A program made the position numbers and the translations under genes. The notes under the pieces were generated by a model. It ran no database searches. It was given only the letters and a program-made list of their open reading frames with translations, and was not told where the DNA came from. From positions 325,001 through 359,992 of the forward strand of contig CAUYUJ010015028.1 of the NCBI GenBank assembly GCA_963575745.1: a DNA stretch of 34,992 nt. Reading direction: 5' to 3'. Below, piece by piece: positions 26,763 through 34,992 of this stretch. This stretch comes from Prorocentrum cordatum. Its lineage: Eukaryota > Sar > Dinophyceae > Prorocentrales > Prorocentraceae. The number at the start of each line of letters is the position of its first letter. Within the stretch, counting starts at the first letter, position 1.

Positions 26763-27290
26763 AGAGGGTTTCTATTGTAACGTTGCCCCCCCAAGAGGCC
26801 CAAGTGGGGGCACAACTCGAGTAAAACCAATGATTTTGGCTTTCTCGCCGAGGCCGTTTTGGACGCTCCAGTGGGTCGCGGCACCGCCCGTCCAGGTCCA
26901 AGGGAGAGGGTAGGGCGAGGGATAAACCCCTCCCCGAAAGGGAAGAAGGGGGTTGGAAGAGGAGCCTCCCTAGACCACCTACGCCCAGAGGGCTGGTGGG
27001 ATTTAAGCATCGGATGTCTTGGACGGGACACAGTATTGCAATCAGGTCGTGTAGTTCGGGCCCTACTACTGGCATAGAGCACCCGCCGGAGCGCGAAGCT
27101 AATCGCGCTTCGTGCAGCGCGAACCGCGAAGTTGGGTGACATAGAAGATCTTGGAGGCCTCAAGAACAGATGCAGCTCAATCCATGCGCAGCCACAACCC
27201 TCATGTTTGATCAGTCTCGAGCCTGCTCGGGAACGATGCGGTTAGGTAGGTTGACGGTCGCGTTGTCGCCGTGGAGGGCTTTGGTTCATC
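26763..27290. other. Unassigned region
   Basis: No gene seen. A small inverted repeat, AGCGCGA / TCGCGCT, lies near 27091-27110. Confidence 0.4.
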
Positions 27291-27810
27291 CCAGCATCTT
27301 CCATCACCATCCTCCATTTCCTCGTCCAGGATCACCTAATGTCCTTCATTTCCCCCTTGTCTTCCCATCCGATCCCCCTTCCTTTCTTCTCCCTCCATCC
27401 CCTCGTCGGCGTCCTTGTGTTCCTATCCCTCCTCCTCCTGCTTCCACCCTCTCGTCATTCCTTTCCCCCCCCCCTTCCCTCGGCCCAGCTTGCGCCTAAA
27501 GGAGTCTTCGAACTGTATCCCCCCTGGCTACATTGCCCCATCGGACACGAGGTTCAAGCTGAACCGTCGAACTCGAGGCAGGGTAGGGTCTTTGGACAAA
27601 GCGAGTTGGGGTTTCTGGCACGTTCACCATCAATCCCGTCGTTTTGCTCTATAGGTGTCCTGCTGTCCTCGAGTGGTGCACCACTAGGATAACCAGGCCC
27701 CTGGTCCCACTCACAGGGTCAAGGCGCCCCTGAGCCACACGCCTTCGGGTATCCCCTCCCCTCTCCTCTCCCCTTCTCCCCTCTCCTCTCCCCCCTCCCT
27801 CCGCCGCATT
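27290..27810. other. CT-rich region
   Basis: Pyrimidine-rich on plus (27295-27490 and 27745-27805, CCCCTCTCCT-type) with ordinary DNA between. No gene seen. Confidence 0.5.
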
Positions 27811-28084
27811 GGCAAGAATGGCCTATAGCTGTCGTGTGAGTTCTGTTCTGCCTCGAGGCTCAGGACAGGAACGCCCGAGGAAGCCTTCTCCTCTCCGCGC
27901 TCCCCCCTTTTGCCCCCTTCGGCCTTCTCCCTCCACTCTCGTGAACTCGCCGGCCGTCGCGCGTACCTCTGCCTCGCGCTGCGGCACAGCTCTGTTGCAG
28001 TGGTGGATGCCGTGTTCGTGGGTGACGTCGTCGCGATGGCCGAGTTCTGGTGAGAGTGAAAGAGCGTCACCCCCCTCCCAGGAG

Positions 28085-28252
28085 GAGGGGAGATGGCAGG
28101 ACGGCAGGAAGAGGAAGGCGGGAGGAGGGCAGGAGGAACAGGAGCAGGAGGTAGGAGGAGAAGCAGGAGCAGGAGCAGCAGGAGAATGAGATGGAGGATG
28201 AGGAGGAGCAGGAGGGGGAGGAGGAGCAGGAGGAGGAGCAGGAAGAGGCAGG
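28085..28252. repeat. GGA/GCAGGA tract
   Basis: Mixed GGAGGA, GCAGGAGG and GGAGCAGGAG repeats, purine-rich on plus. Confidence 0.9.
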
Positions 28253-28330
28253 CCCCCTTCCGGCCGGGCGAGGTGTCGTGGCTGAAGCAGTGCCTGCTGC
28301 CCTACTCGCAGACGGACGCCCTCAGGACCG
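28253..28330 (+). pseudogene. Exon-like fragment
   Basis: After AGAGGCAG|G, the plus frame reads PFRPGEVSWLKQCLLPYSQT then DALRT. Nearly every codon ends in G or C, and the composition is ordinary, unlike the repeat on its left. It dissolves into Ala/Pro/Arg after about 25 residues. I do not recognise the family. Confidence 0.3.
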
Positions 28331-28461
28331 CACCCGCCGGTGGGGCTGGGGCCGCGCCGCGGCGAGCGCCCGGGCGGCCGCGCCCGCGAGGGAGCAGGAG
28401 TCGGGGGCCCCCGAGCGGGGTGGTGACCACACCGTGTGGACCGTGTGGTGAGTCGGTGGGG

Positions 28462-28640
28462 ATTCGGGGCCACACCACGGTGTTCAGGTCTGGACCTAAA
28501 CGGTGTGTTTGGTGATTTCGTGGCGTTTCGGCTTCGGTCTGTGGTACAGGCGGATTCGAGACAGCAGCGAGGGAGAACGAAAACGAGAAGCACCGTTTAG
28601 GTTCAGCCCTGACGGTTTTGGGACTTGGGTCGTTCTTCGA
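28462..28640. mobile_element. Foldback element L
   Basis: Left arm TTCAGGTCTGGACCTAAACG then GTG (about 28477-28506); right arm CACCGTTTAGGTTCAGCCCT then GA (about 28592-28613) is its inverse. Weaker pairing extends outward on both sides. I see no target duplication. Confidence 0.55.
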
Positions 28641-28691
28641 GGATGTCTCGGGCGACTGGGGCCTCCAGGGTCCCAAGACCTTGCGTTGAAG

Positions 28692-28738
28692 GACCGTGCG
28701 GTGAGGTCTCGGGGGAATCTCGAGGTCACCGCACGGTC
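28692..28738. other. 13-bp-stem hairpin
   Basis: GACCGTGCGGTGA and TCACCGCACGGTC form a perfect 13-bp stem around a 21-base loop that itself contains CTCG repeats. Function unknown. Confidence 0.75.
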
Positions 28739-28793
28739 TGTCACGGCACTGATTCGGGACTCCAGAAGGAGGGTCAGGGGCAATTGGGCATAC

Positions 28794-29063
28794 ATCGAGG
28801 AAGAAAGAACGCCATAGACATAAATTTCTGGCGCCCCTCACGGATTTGTGATCGTTTTTTCCATTCACTGTTTTGCAAACCTTTTCGAAACGCCGAATAC
28901 AAAAAAAACGCTCACTTTCTTGGATACGCGCCAAGGGCCCCCTGGCGGCTCCTCCAGCGCCGCCCTTGGCGCGCTGCGCGCGCCAGGCAGGGGGGTCCAG
29001 CGCAGATCCAAATCATCCACGCGGAGCGCCAGAAGGTGATGTTTATGCCGTCGTTGCTTCTCC
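28794..29063. mobile_element. Family C foldback element, copy 2
   Basis: The centre, GCGCCGCCCTTGGCGCGCTG then CGCGCGCCAGG, matches that of the C copy at 6249. The arms match too: left GCCATAGACATAAATTTCTG then GCGCCCCTCACGGATTTG, right CACGCGGAGCGCCAGAAGGT then GATGTTTATGCC. An AT-rich stretch of about 75 bp (28855-28930) interrupts the left arm. CATAC stands on both sides (28789-28793 and 29064-29068), in agreement with ATAC for copy 1. Confidence 0.75.
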
Positions 29064-29254
29064 TCATACAGCCGGACCGAGGTAGAATATCGAGGTCGGT
29101 TCGGGGAGGGTGCCCTGATGCTCTTCGTGTCTGTTGGATGCTCTTGCGCATTCTGGGGGGGGGCACCCTCGAAGGATCCTAAGGGTTGGGGGTGTTTTGG
29201 CCGGTGGAGGGCCTCATGTTCCTGCAGGATGTCCCTCTGCCCCAGGTCCGCACT

Positions 29255-29441
29255 GCAGGCGGGAGCGCATCGGCCCCCAATCGCCCATACTGATCGCCGA
29301 CAGGGGCTCGAGGGCCCCACCCGGCCCAGGACCGTGCGGATCTGCCATCGGGGGCCTGTCGCCGCTCTATCGGCGACGTATCCTCGATGCCAGGTCGATG
29401 TTCCCCCCCCCCATGCCAGGCCTCCCCATATCGTCGCCCCT
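29255..29441. mobile_element. Family B element, copy 3
   Basis: GCGCATCGGCCCCCAATCGC, GATCGCCGACAGGGG, CCCGGCCCAGGACCGTGCGG and ATGCCAGGTCGATG match copies 1 and 2 in order. The right end ATATCGTCGCCCCT is present; the left end is decayed. Its 3' part is included in the 241-bp duplication. Confidence 0.7.
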
Positions 29442-29867
29442 CGATGCGGACCCCAGACTGCGGTGCGATTCGGCGCGGGTCGTTGCACTCGTTGGGGCCG
29501 CGGTTCCCCTTCGATCCGTCGGGGAGCAAATCGCGGAGGTGTCCGCCAGTCTGGGATTGAACGAATATCGGCCAGTTGCGCCCACTGGCGCTCAATAGTG
29601 TCAAGTAGCGCCCAGTAGCGCCCGATGATGCCAGGTCGATGTTCCCCCCCCCCATGCCAGGCCTCCCCATATCGTCGCCCCTCGATGCGGACCCCAGACT
29701 GCGGTGCGATTCGGCGCGGGTCGTTGCACTCGTTGGGGCCGCGGTTCCCCTTCGATCCGTCGGGGAGCAAATCGCGGAGGTGTCCGCCAGTCTGGGATTG
29801 AACGAATATCGGCCAGTTGCGCCCACTGGCGCTCAATAGTGTCAAGTAGCGCCCAGTAGCGCCCGAT
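29386..29867. repeat. Perfect tandem duplication, 2 x 241 bp
   Basis: 29386-29626 and 29627-29867 look identical base for base, including the 10-C run. The unit holds the right end of a family B element plus flanking DNA, and ends with TAGCGCCCAGTAGCGCCCGA. The identity means a very recent event, or an assembly duplicate. Confidence 0.93.
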
Positions 29868-30940
29868 GCGATTCGATGCCATTCGATTGGCTTCGTTGCA
29901 ACCCCGAGTCAAGCCTCCGCGCCAGTTTGGAGGTCGCCGCGGCGCTTGCGGCGGCTACACATCGGGACAAGGTTTTTGTGAAGGATTGGCGTGCCCATTC
30001 CCATCATCCCCCCGCTCTGCGATGTAGACGTGGCTCATCCTCACCAGTCTAGCGACGGAGAGTAGTCGTCAAGCAATGTCCACCATGAGCAGTCATGTTC
30101 TGCTGGACTGGGGTCGGTGAACACGCAACCATCGCTGGCCCTGGCCGCGGGTCCGATTCGATGCGGCTCGATCCGCCGACGCCGGCGGGGGCGGGGCCAG
30201 GCGCGGCGACGGGATCTCGAGTCGATTCGGGACGACTCGCCCGCGAGCCGATCCGTCCCCGATCCGATCCGAGCTCGCCCGCACCTGCCGTGCCAGGTGT
30301 CCTCCGACTTGGACCTTCCAGCGTCCAGCTCCGGTCATCGACCGAGGCACCACTGTAGCCGGACGGTCGTGGAGCTTGGGCGCCATGGGCCTGCAAGCCA
30401 CAGCCAACTCCGAGCGAGGAGGCCAAGGCGCGGCAAATGCATGCCGACAGTCCTGAAGGTTGACATGCTGAGGAAGCCAGGGCCAGCGATGCCTCGGCAC
30501 CGCTCGGACGTGTGCGTTTTCCTAGGCGAGCACCGTCAAGGAGCAGATTGGGTCATCTTGCGAAAAAAACAAGCACGCGCACGAAATCGAAAGAGGCACA
30601 GGGAATGGACGTCCGAGCGGTGGCCAGCTGTTCGCCAGCGCGGCAGGACGTCCGTGGCTCGGTCGGTTCGGCCGCGTCGCAGCCGGTGGCGTCCGGTCGG
30701 TCCTGCCCGGCCCGGAAGCAGCGCGCCGCCGCTGCTGTGGCGCCTGCGCGCCCCTCGGGGCCGCCCCTGCGGCAGGTCTCGGACTCGGGTCGTTCGCTGT
30801 CGCTTCGGCCGGTTGTCTCGCCCTCGCTGTCGCCGCGGAGGCCTGTGACCTGCAAGGAGGGCCAGCTGAACCACACAGCACCGCGACGCTTGAGTCGGAA
30901 CTCCAGCCAGGGTGTTCAAGGTGTTTGGGTACGTGTGTAA
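29868..30940. other. Unassigned GC-rich region
   Basis: No gene I can support. Several overlapping frames of 60-240 codons are open on both strands because of high GC. CGATTCG/GATTCGG words are frequent in the left part. Confidence 0.4.
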
Positions 30941-31540
30941 GTGTGGAGGGCTGTGCTTCACGTAGCACTCTGCAAGATCAGAGGAGGAGCAGGAGGAGGT
31001 GGGGGAGGGATTCAGGATCGAGGTTCTTGGAATGCGTTTGCTCGTCTGCTCCGGAGGCTTCGGGAGATCTCCGGAGGGGATCACTGGGGACCTCCAGTGA
31101 AGAAGGAGGGCGGTGGCAGGAGGCAGGAGCAAGGAATGCGTTTGAAAGTGTCTAGGGGGCACTTGACAAGAGAGCCTCCACCTCCTCATCCTCCTCCTTT
31201 CCTCTCTACCCCATTCTCGCTCATGTTCGCGTTCATTGTTCGTGATCCTTCTCTTCTTCCTCCTCACTCATACTCGCTCTCCTCGCTCCTTCCTCCTCTC
31301 TGCTGCTCCTCGTCGCCCTTTTCCTACTCGCTCCTCCTCGCTCCTTCCCCCAAGCTCCCTCCTCCCTCCTCCTTCTCTCCTCGCCCGCTTCCTCCTCGCT
31401 CCTTCCCCCACGCCTCCCTCCTCATCCAACATAGTCCGAAACATAGTGTTTTGTGTTCCTTCCTGCCTCCCCCCCGCGGTTGTCGTCGTCGACGTCGCCG
31501 CCGTCGTCAACCACAGGGGTGCGCAGGGTTTTCTGCCAAT
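30941..31540. other. Transition zone to triplet cluster
   Basis: Holds CTCGCTCCTTCCTCC-type repeats (31265-31420). The 811-codon frame 30941-33376 starts here, but it is kept open by triplet repeats downstream and lacks any domain. Confidence 0.5.
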
Positions 31541-31782
31541 CCCCCCTCCTCCTCAACCTCATCTCCTCCTCCTTCTCCTCCTCCTCCTCCTCCTCCTTCG
31601 CCTCCTGCTCCTCCTCAACCTCCTTCTCCTCCTCCTCCTCCTTCTCCTCCTCCTCCTCCTGTTCCTCGTCCCTCCTTCGCCTCCCCCTCCTCCCCTGCTC
31701 CTGCTCCTCCTCTCCGCTCGCTTCTCCGCTCGTTCGCTCCTCCTGCTCCTCCCCCTCCTCCTCACCCTCCCCAGGTGGATGA
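31541..31782. repeat. TCC-rich tract ending in an acceptor-like CCCTCCCCAG
   Basis: Interrupted TCC tract, pyrimidine-rich on plus. It ends CACCCTCCCCAG|GTGGATGAGAGG, which has the form of a polypyrimidine tract plus 3' splice site. Confidence 0.85.
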
Positions 31783-31931
31783 GAGGGAGCGTGGGGACGA
31801 TGAGATGGACGACGACGATGGTGATGACGGCGTGTCGCGCGCACGACGACGTCGGACGGCGACGACGACGGACGGACGGGCAGAAATTTTGACCCACGAC
31901 GACGACGAGGACGACGACGACGACCGAAGTA

Positions 31932-31993
<62 letters not shown>

Positions 31994-32067
31994 ACGACGA
32001 CGACGGACGACGGACGACGGACGACGGACGACGGCGACGGCGACGGCGACTGCAACGGCGACGACGA

Positions 32068-32123
<56 letters not shown>

Positions 32124-32195
32124 GCGGCAGCGGCGGAGAGGACGACGACGACGGCGGAGGCGGCGGCGGCGGCGGCGGCGGCGGCGGCAGCTTCT
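31783..32195. repeat. GAC, GGAC and GGC triplet tract
   Basis: GAC repeats (31900-31990 nearly pure), then GACGGAC variants, then GGC repeats (32108-32190). On plus the frames read poly-Asp, poly-Arg or poly-Thr, then poly-Gly. Confidence 0.95.
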
Positions 32196-32469
32196 CCTCT
32201 TCCGGCTCCTCGGGCTCCTCCTCCATCTTTGCGTCAGGCGAACTCCAGGAGCACGGCTTGTCGCGTTCTCCTGCTCCTTCTGTTCCTGCTTTTCCTCATC
32301 TTTCTTTTCCTCCTCCTCCTCCTTCTCCTCCTACTGCGGCACTGCAGAGAGGACGACCCCGATGCACGATCACACATGAGTTCGAGAAAGAGAGCACGAC
32401 GCCGAGAGGTGGTCCCTTTCACTTCGGACGTACTGGCCCCTTCCAAGGCGCGGCCATCTCGACCGTGTT

Positions 32470-32875
32470 GCTGGAGAAAACTCTCCTCCTCCTCCTTCCT
32501 CCTCCTCCTCCTCCTCCTCCTCCTCCTCCTCCTCCTCCTCCTCCTCCTCGTCATCCTCATCCTCATCCTCATCCTCCTCATGCTCCTGCTCCTGCTCCTC
32601 TTCCTCCTCCTCCTCCTCGTCCTCCTCATCCTCATCCTCCTCCCTCCCCCTCTTCCTCCTCGTCCTCCTCCTCCCTCCTCCTCGGCCTCCTCTGCCTCCT
32701 CCTCATCCTCATCCTCATGCTCATCTTCCTCCTCCTGCTCCTGCTCCTGCTCCTGCTCCTCCTCTTCCTCCTCCTCCTCCTCCTCATCTTCTTCGTCCTC
32801 CTCGTCCTCCTCCCTCCTCCTCTGCCTCCTCCTGCCTCCTCCTCCTACCTCCTTCCTCCTCCTCCTATTCATCTT
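32470..32875. repeat. TCC microsatellite with TCATCC blocks
   Basis: TCC with CATCCT, TGCTCC and CGTCCT sub-blocks, pyrimidine-rich on plus. Confidence 0.96.
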
Positions 32876-33045
32876 CTATCATCTATCAGCATTTTCATCT
32901 ATATCTCATCATCATTATCTTCATCAATCATCCACTCATCATCAATTCATCTCATCATCATCATCAGCCTTCAGCATCAGCATCATCATCATCATCATCA
33001 GGCATCATCATCATCATCTTCATCATCATCGGTCGTCTTCATATC
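32876..33045. repeat. TCA microsatellite
   Basis: TCATCA/ATCATC repeats with TTCAGCATCAG pieces. It sits between two TCC tracts and differs from them by one base per unit. Confidence 0.93.
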
Positions 33046-33054
33046 ATTCCCCTC

Positions 33055-33247
33055 CTTCCACCTCCCTCCCCCCCCCCTCCTCCTTATCATCCTCCTCCTC
33101 CTCCTCCTCCTCCTCCTCCTCCTCATCCTCCTCCTCCCCCTCCTTCTCCTCCTTCCCCTCCTCCTCCATCTCCTCCTCCTCCTCCTCCTCCTCGTCCTCC
33201 TCCTCCTCCTTCTCCTTCTCCTCCTCCTCCTCCTCCTCCTCCTCATC
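33055..33247. repeat. TCC microsatellite
   Basis: TCC with TTCTCC and CATCTCC variants. Confidence 0.96.
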
Positions 33248-33256
33248 CCCCCTCCT

Positions 33257-33430
33257 TGTGCGGCAGGGTACCAGTCGCCCGCGACAAGGCCCGCCCCTCG
33301 GCCCGAACGCGCTGGCAGGAGAGGAGCCCGCTCCCACCGCCCTCGGCGCCCAGGAGCGGCCCCGGCGGTCCGTTGAAGAGCAGCCGCGACGGCCAGGAGG
33401 CGCGGGCCCCGCGCGCGCGCCTGGCCGCGC
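33257..33430 (+). other. GC-rich segment between triplet tracts, possible exon
   Basis: Begins after CTTGTGCGGCAG|G. All three plus frames are open, so the frame is undecided; none gives a known domain. It ends where the GTC tract starts. Confidence 0.3.
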
Positions 33431-33446
33431 GTGTCGTCGTCGTCGC

Positions 33447-33477
<31 letters not shown>

Positions 33478-33600
33478 GTCTTCGTCTTCGTTGTGTTCGT
33501 GGAAATGGTGGTCGTCGTCGTCGTCGTTGTCGTCGTCGTCTTCATCGTGGTCGTCGTTGTCGTTGTTGTCGTCGTCGTCGCCGCCGTCGTGGTGGGCCGT
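33431..33600. repeat. GTC microsatellite
   Basis: GTC with CGCCGTC and TTCGTC variants; same motif as the GAC tract at 31900 but inverted. Confidence 0.95.
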
Positions 33601-33796
33601 GGTTGTCGGAGGGGAGGGAGAGATGGACTGAGGGGGCGAGGCACAGATCTCCGACGTCCTGCGTCCGGCTTCTGGTAGTTGGTATGGATGCTTGGGACTA
33701 TCAAACGCAGATCTGGGACGAACAGCTACCGCAGGGAAAGGGGTCGGGACTTGTGAGGAAGCGCGTTGAAACAAAAACAGATCGTTTGTCGTTTGG

Positions 33797-34417
33797 GTGG
33801 GGGCATGGACGGTGGAGGAGGACTGGGGAAGAGGGGGAAGAGGGAGAAACAAGCATCAGCCCTGCGTACCACGGGCGGGTGCGATGACGACCGAGGGCGG
33901 GCGGACAGCAGCCATTTGTCGCTGGAGCATGGGCGGCGTGCTCCATGGCCTTCGCGCGGCACGCCTCATAGGATGTTCGCAGGTGGCCCAGAAGGGTGGT
34001 GATACTCACCTTCATCATTATTGGCAGAGGCCTCTTTTCGCCTCGTATTGGTTTTACCGAGCGCTCTGCAGACATAAAGATCGCCACCCGTCTGCACAAA
34101 GTGCCGGTTTGGGGAACTGCTGCGCAAAAGGCCTCCCGGCCGCCTCGACCGTGCCCGTCACAGGAGATGTTGCTCTGCCGCCGGGTGGGGCGGAGGCACG
34201 GGGGATCGCGCACGCCTTGGTCATGGCGCTCCCACGAACAGTGGCCGGGCAGCTCACAGCAGGACTCGGCACCACACGGCCAAAGGGTGTGGTGGCTCAC
34301 GCCGGTGGCGCTGCCTGGGTCCCTGTTGGCCCCCTTGGTTCCGGCCGCACCCTGCCTTTCGCAGGTCTCAAGGTCGGCGGTCATAGCGGCCGCCAGCGCG
34401 ATGCCTACGCCTGGTGA
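33797..34417 (+). CDS. Hypothetical frame, doubtful
   Basis: A 206-codon frame of ordinary composition, free of microsatellite. The second half (GLPAASTVPVTGDVALPPGG onward) has a balanced Gly/Ala/Val/Leu make-up and ends with a TGA just before the GGA/GAC tract. The start codon is TTG, so there is no proper start. The minus strand is also open for 227 codons and holds a consensus-like donor AAG|GTGAGTAT (about 34003-34014). I do not recognise either product, and coding on one strand is only a possibility. Confidence 0.2.
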   Translation: MGAWTVEEDWGRGGRGRNKHQPCVPRAGAMTTEGGRTAAICRWSMGGVLHGLRAARLIGCSQVAQKGGDTHLHHYWQRPLFASYWFYRALCRHKDRHPSAQSAGLGNCCAKGLPAASTVPVTGDVALPPGGAEARGIAHALVMALPRTVAGQLTAGLGTTRPKGVVAHAGGAAWVPVGPLGSGRTLPFAGLKVGGHSGRQRDAYAW

Positions 34418-34421
34418 CGAG

Positions 34422-34560
34422 TAGGAGGATGAGGAGGAGGAGGAGGACGACGACGACGAGGAAGATCAACCGCCGACGACCGACGACCGAGGACGACGAC
34501 GACGACCACGACGACGCCGACGCCGACGATTGCAGCGACGACGACGGCGACAACCCGTCG
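34422..34560. repeat. GGA then GAC/CGA triplet tract
   Basis: A short GGA run passes into GAC/CGACGA repeats. Third occurrence of this motif pair in the last 3 kb. Confidence 0.93.
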
Positions 34561-34583
34561 CTCGCTTGGGCTGCCGGCGGCAG

Positions 34584-34992
34584 GTGCCCAGCGCGCTCGG
34601 CAGCGAGCTGGCCCGTCTGATGTACCAGCAGCGGGACGAGGCTGCCGCCGCGCGCGCAAACCCGCCGGTCCAGGCGGCCCAGAGCAGACCGCGGCGGCCA
34701 GCTTTCGTTGGACGCCTTTGGCCTCGTTGGAGGCTTTCTTCCGGGGCCGTCAAAGGACGGCCCACGGAGCCGCCCCTAGTTACAGGGTCAGTCCCAAGTC
34801 GATCCGATTCGATTCCGATGTCTCGACGATCCGATGTGGCCCGATGCGCGCACGGCGCTGTTGTGCAGCGTGGCCTGGCCGATTCGGTTCGATGTCGACC
34901 CCCTAGGAGGGGGAGGAGTGGGAGGAGGGATAGGAGGAGGAGGAGGAGGAGGAGGAGGAGGAGGAGGAGGAGGAGGAGGAGGAGGAGGAGGA
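34584..34992 (+). CDS. Exon-like open frame, partial at window end
   Basis: After GCCGGCGGCAG|, the frame from GTG (34584) reads VPSALGSELARLMYQQRDEA then AAARANPPVQAAQ. Most third positions are G or C, and it looks like part of a helical protein. The same frame stays open without stop to the window end, passing through repeat K (34728-34760) and into the terminal GGA tract as poly-Arg. Only the first 35-40 residues look genuine. Family not recognised. Confidence 0.35.
   Translation, partial: MPSALGSELARLMYQQRDEAAAARANPPVQAAQSRPRRPAFVGRLWPRWRLSSGAVKGRPTEPPLVTGSVPSRSDSIPMSRRSDVARCAHGAVVQRGLADSVRCRPPRRGRSGRRDRRRRRRRRRRRRRRRRRRRR
34728..34760 (-). repeat. Dispersed repeat K, copy 4 (partial)
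   Basis: GAGGCTTTCTTCCGGGGCCG then TCAAAGG matches the core of the other K copies. The minus frame reads SFDGPGRKPP. Confidence 0.45.
34903..34992. repeat. GGA microsatellite cut by the window end
   Basis: Pure GGA up to the last base. Either the window or the contig ends inside the repeat. Confidence 0.95.

Noticed and set aside
30941-33376. 811-codon open frame on plus
   Set aside because: It is kept open by TCC, GAC, GGC and TCA triplets. It has no domain and no start context, and the other frames are also largely open.
32067-33887. 606-codon open frame on plus
   Set aside because: Same triplet-repeat artefact; it overlaps the 811-codon frame in another phase.
34054-34275. Minus-strand frames at 33701-34384
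   Set aside because: Open on both strands; no family recognised; the donor-like GTGAGTAT alone is not enough.

Overview
This window looks like nuclear DNA of a repeat-rich eukaryote. I found no gene that can be called intact. There is no rRNA or tRNA gene, no bacterial operon structure, no CRISPR array and no recognisable transposase or reverse transcriptase. The DNA is mostly GC-rich. It is full of triplet microsatellites (GGA/TCC, GAC/GTC), minisatellites, segmental duplications and short inverted-repeat elements. A dinoflagellate is my best guess. The reasons are the style of the DNA, two partial matches to the dinoflagellate spliced leader (9216-9227 and 9858-9871), exon-like fragments with G/C-rich third codon positions, and acceptor-like ...GCAG|G junctions. 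This is an inference; no single marker settles it. Most long open frames are by-products of triplet repeats with few stop codons.

Layout. 1-936 is unassigned with a TTC tract. 937-2751 is a satellite array of 102-bp units, about 17.8 copies. 2840-4060 holds a family-A element, a second inverted-repeat element (M) with a GGA tract inside it, and a longer GGA block. 4060-6250 is unassigned DNA plus a TCC tract. 6224-6599 is a family-F element with a family-C foldback element inserted into it. 7082-9045 has a decayed Ser/Thr-rich coding-like repeat and three tandem arrays. 9858-10865 has GGA tracts separated by copies of one unique spacer. 10870-12733 has a degenerate CTTGGGG-type array and a tandem segmental duplication. 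12749-19965 is built around a duplicated module (E, then a CT tract, then G). One copy is compact; the other is split by about 2 kb of microsatellites and a GGGACAGTGGT minisatellite, and ends in a fragment resembling a YTH-domain exon. Between the two lie a second duplication (H) and a composite GTCCCGTGGT/GATCGATAGTGA array. 20465-26340 is a graveyard of short inverted-repeat elements (families A, B, I, N) with visible target-site duplications, mixed with GGA tracts. 26490-31000 has the second CTTGGGG array, foldback elements L and C, and a perfect 241-bp tandem duplication. 31540-34560 is a triplet-repeat cluster of several motifs, followed by an exon-like frame that runs into a GGA tract at the window end.

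The most informative content is the stratigraphy of small non-autonomous DNA elements. Family A has 8-bp target duplications and is inserted in family B. A TA-flanked element is inserted in family A. Family C (ATAC duplications) is inserted in family F. A second F copy can be compared with an empty site 4 kb away. I cannot name any element family, because that needs a database search.
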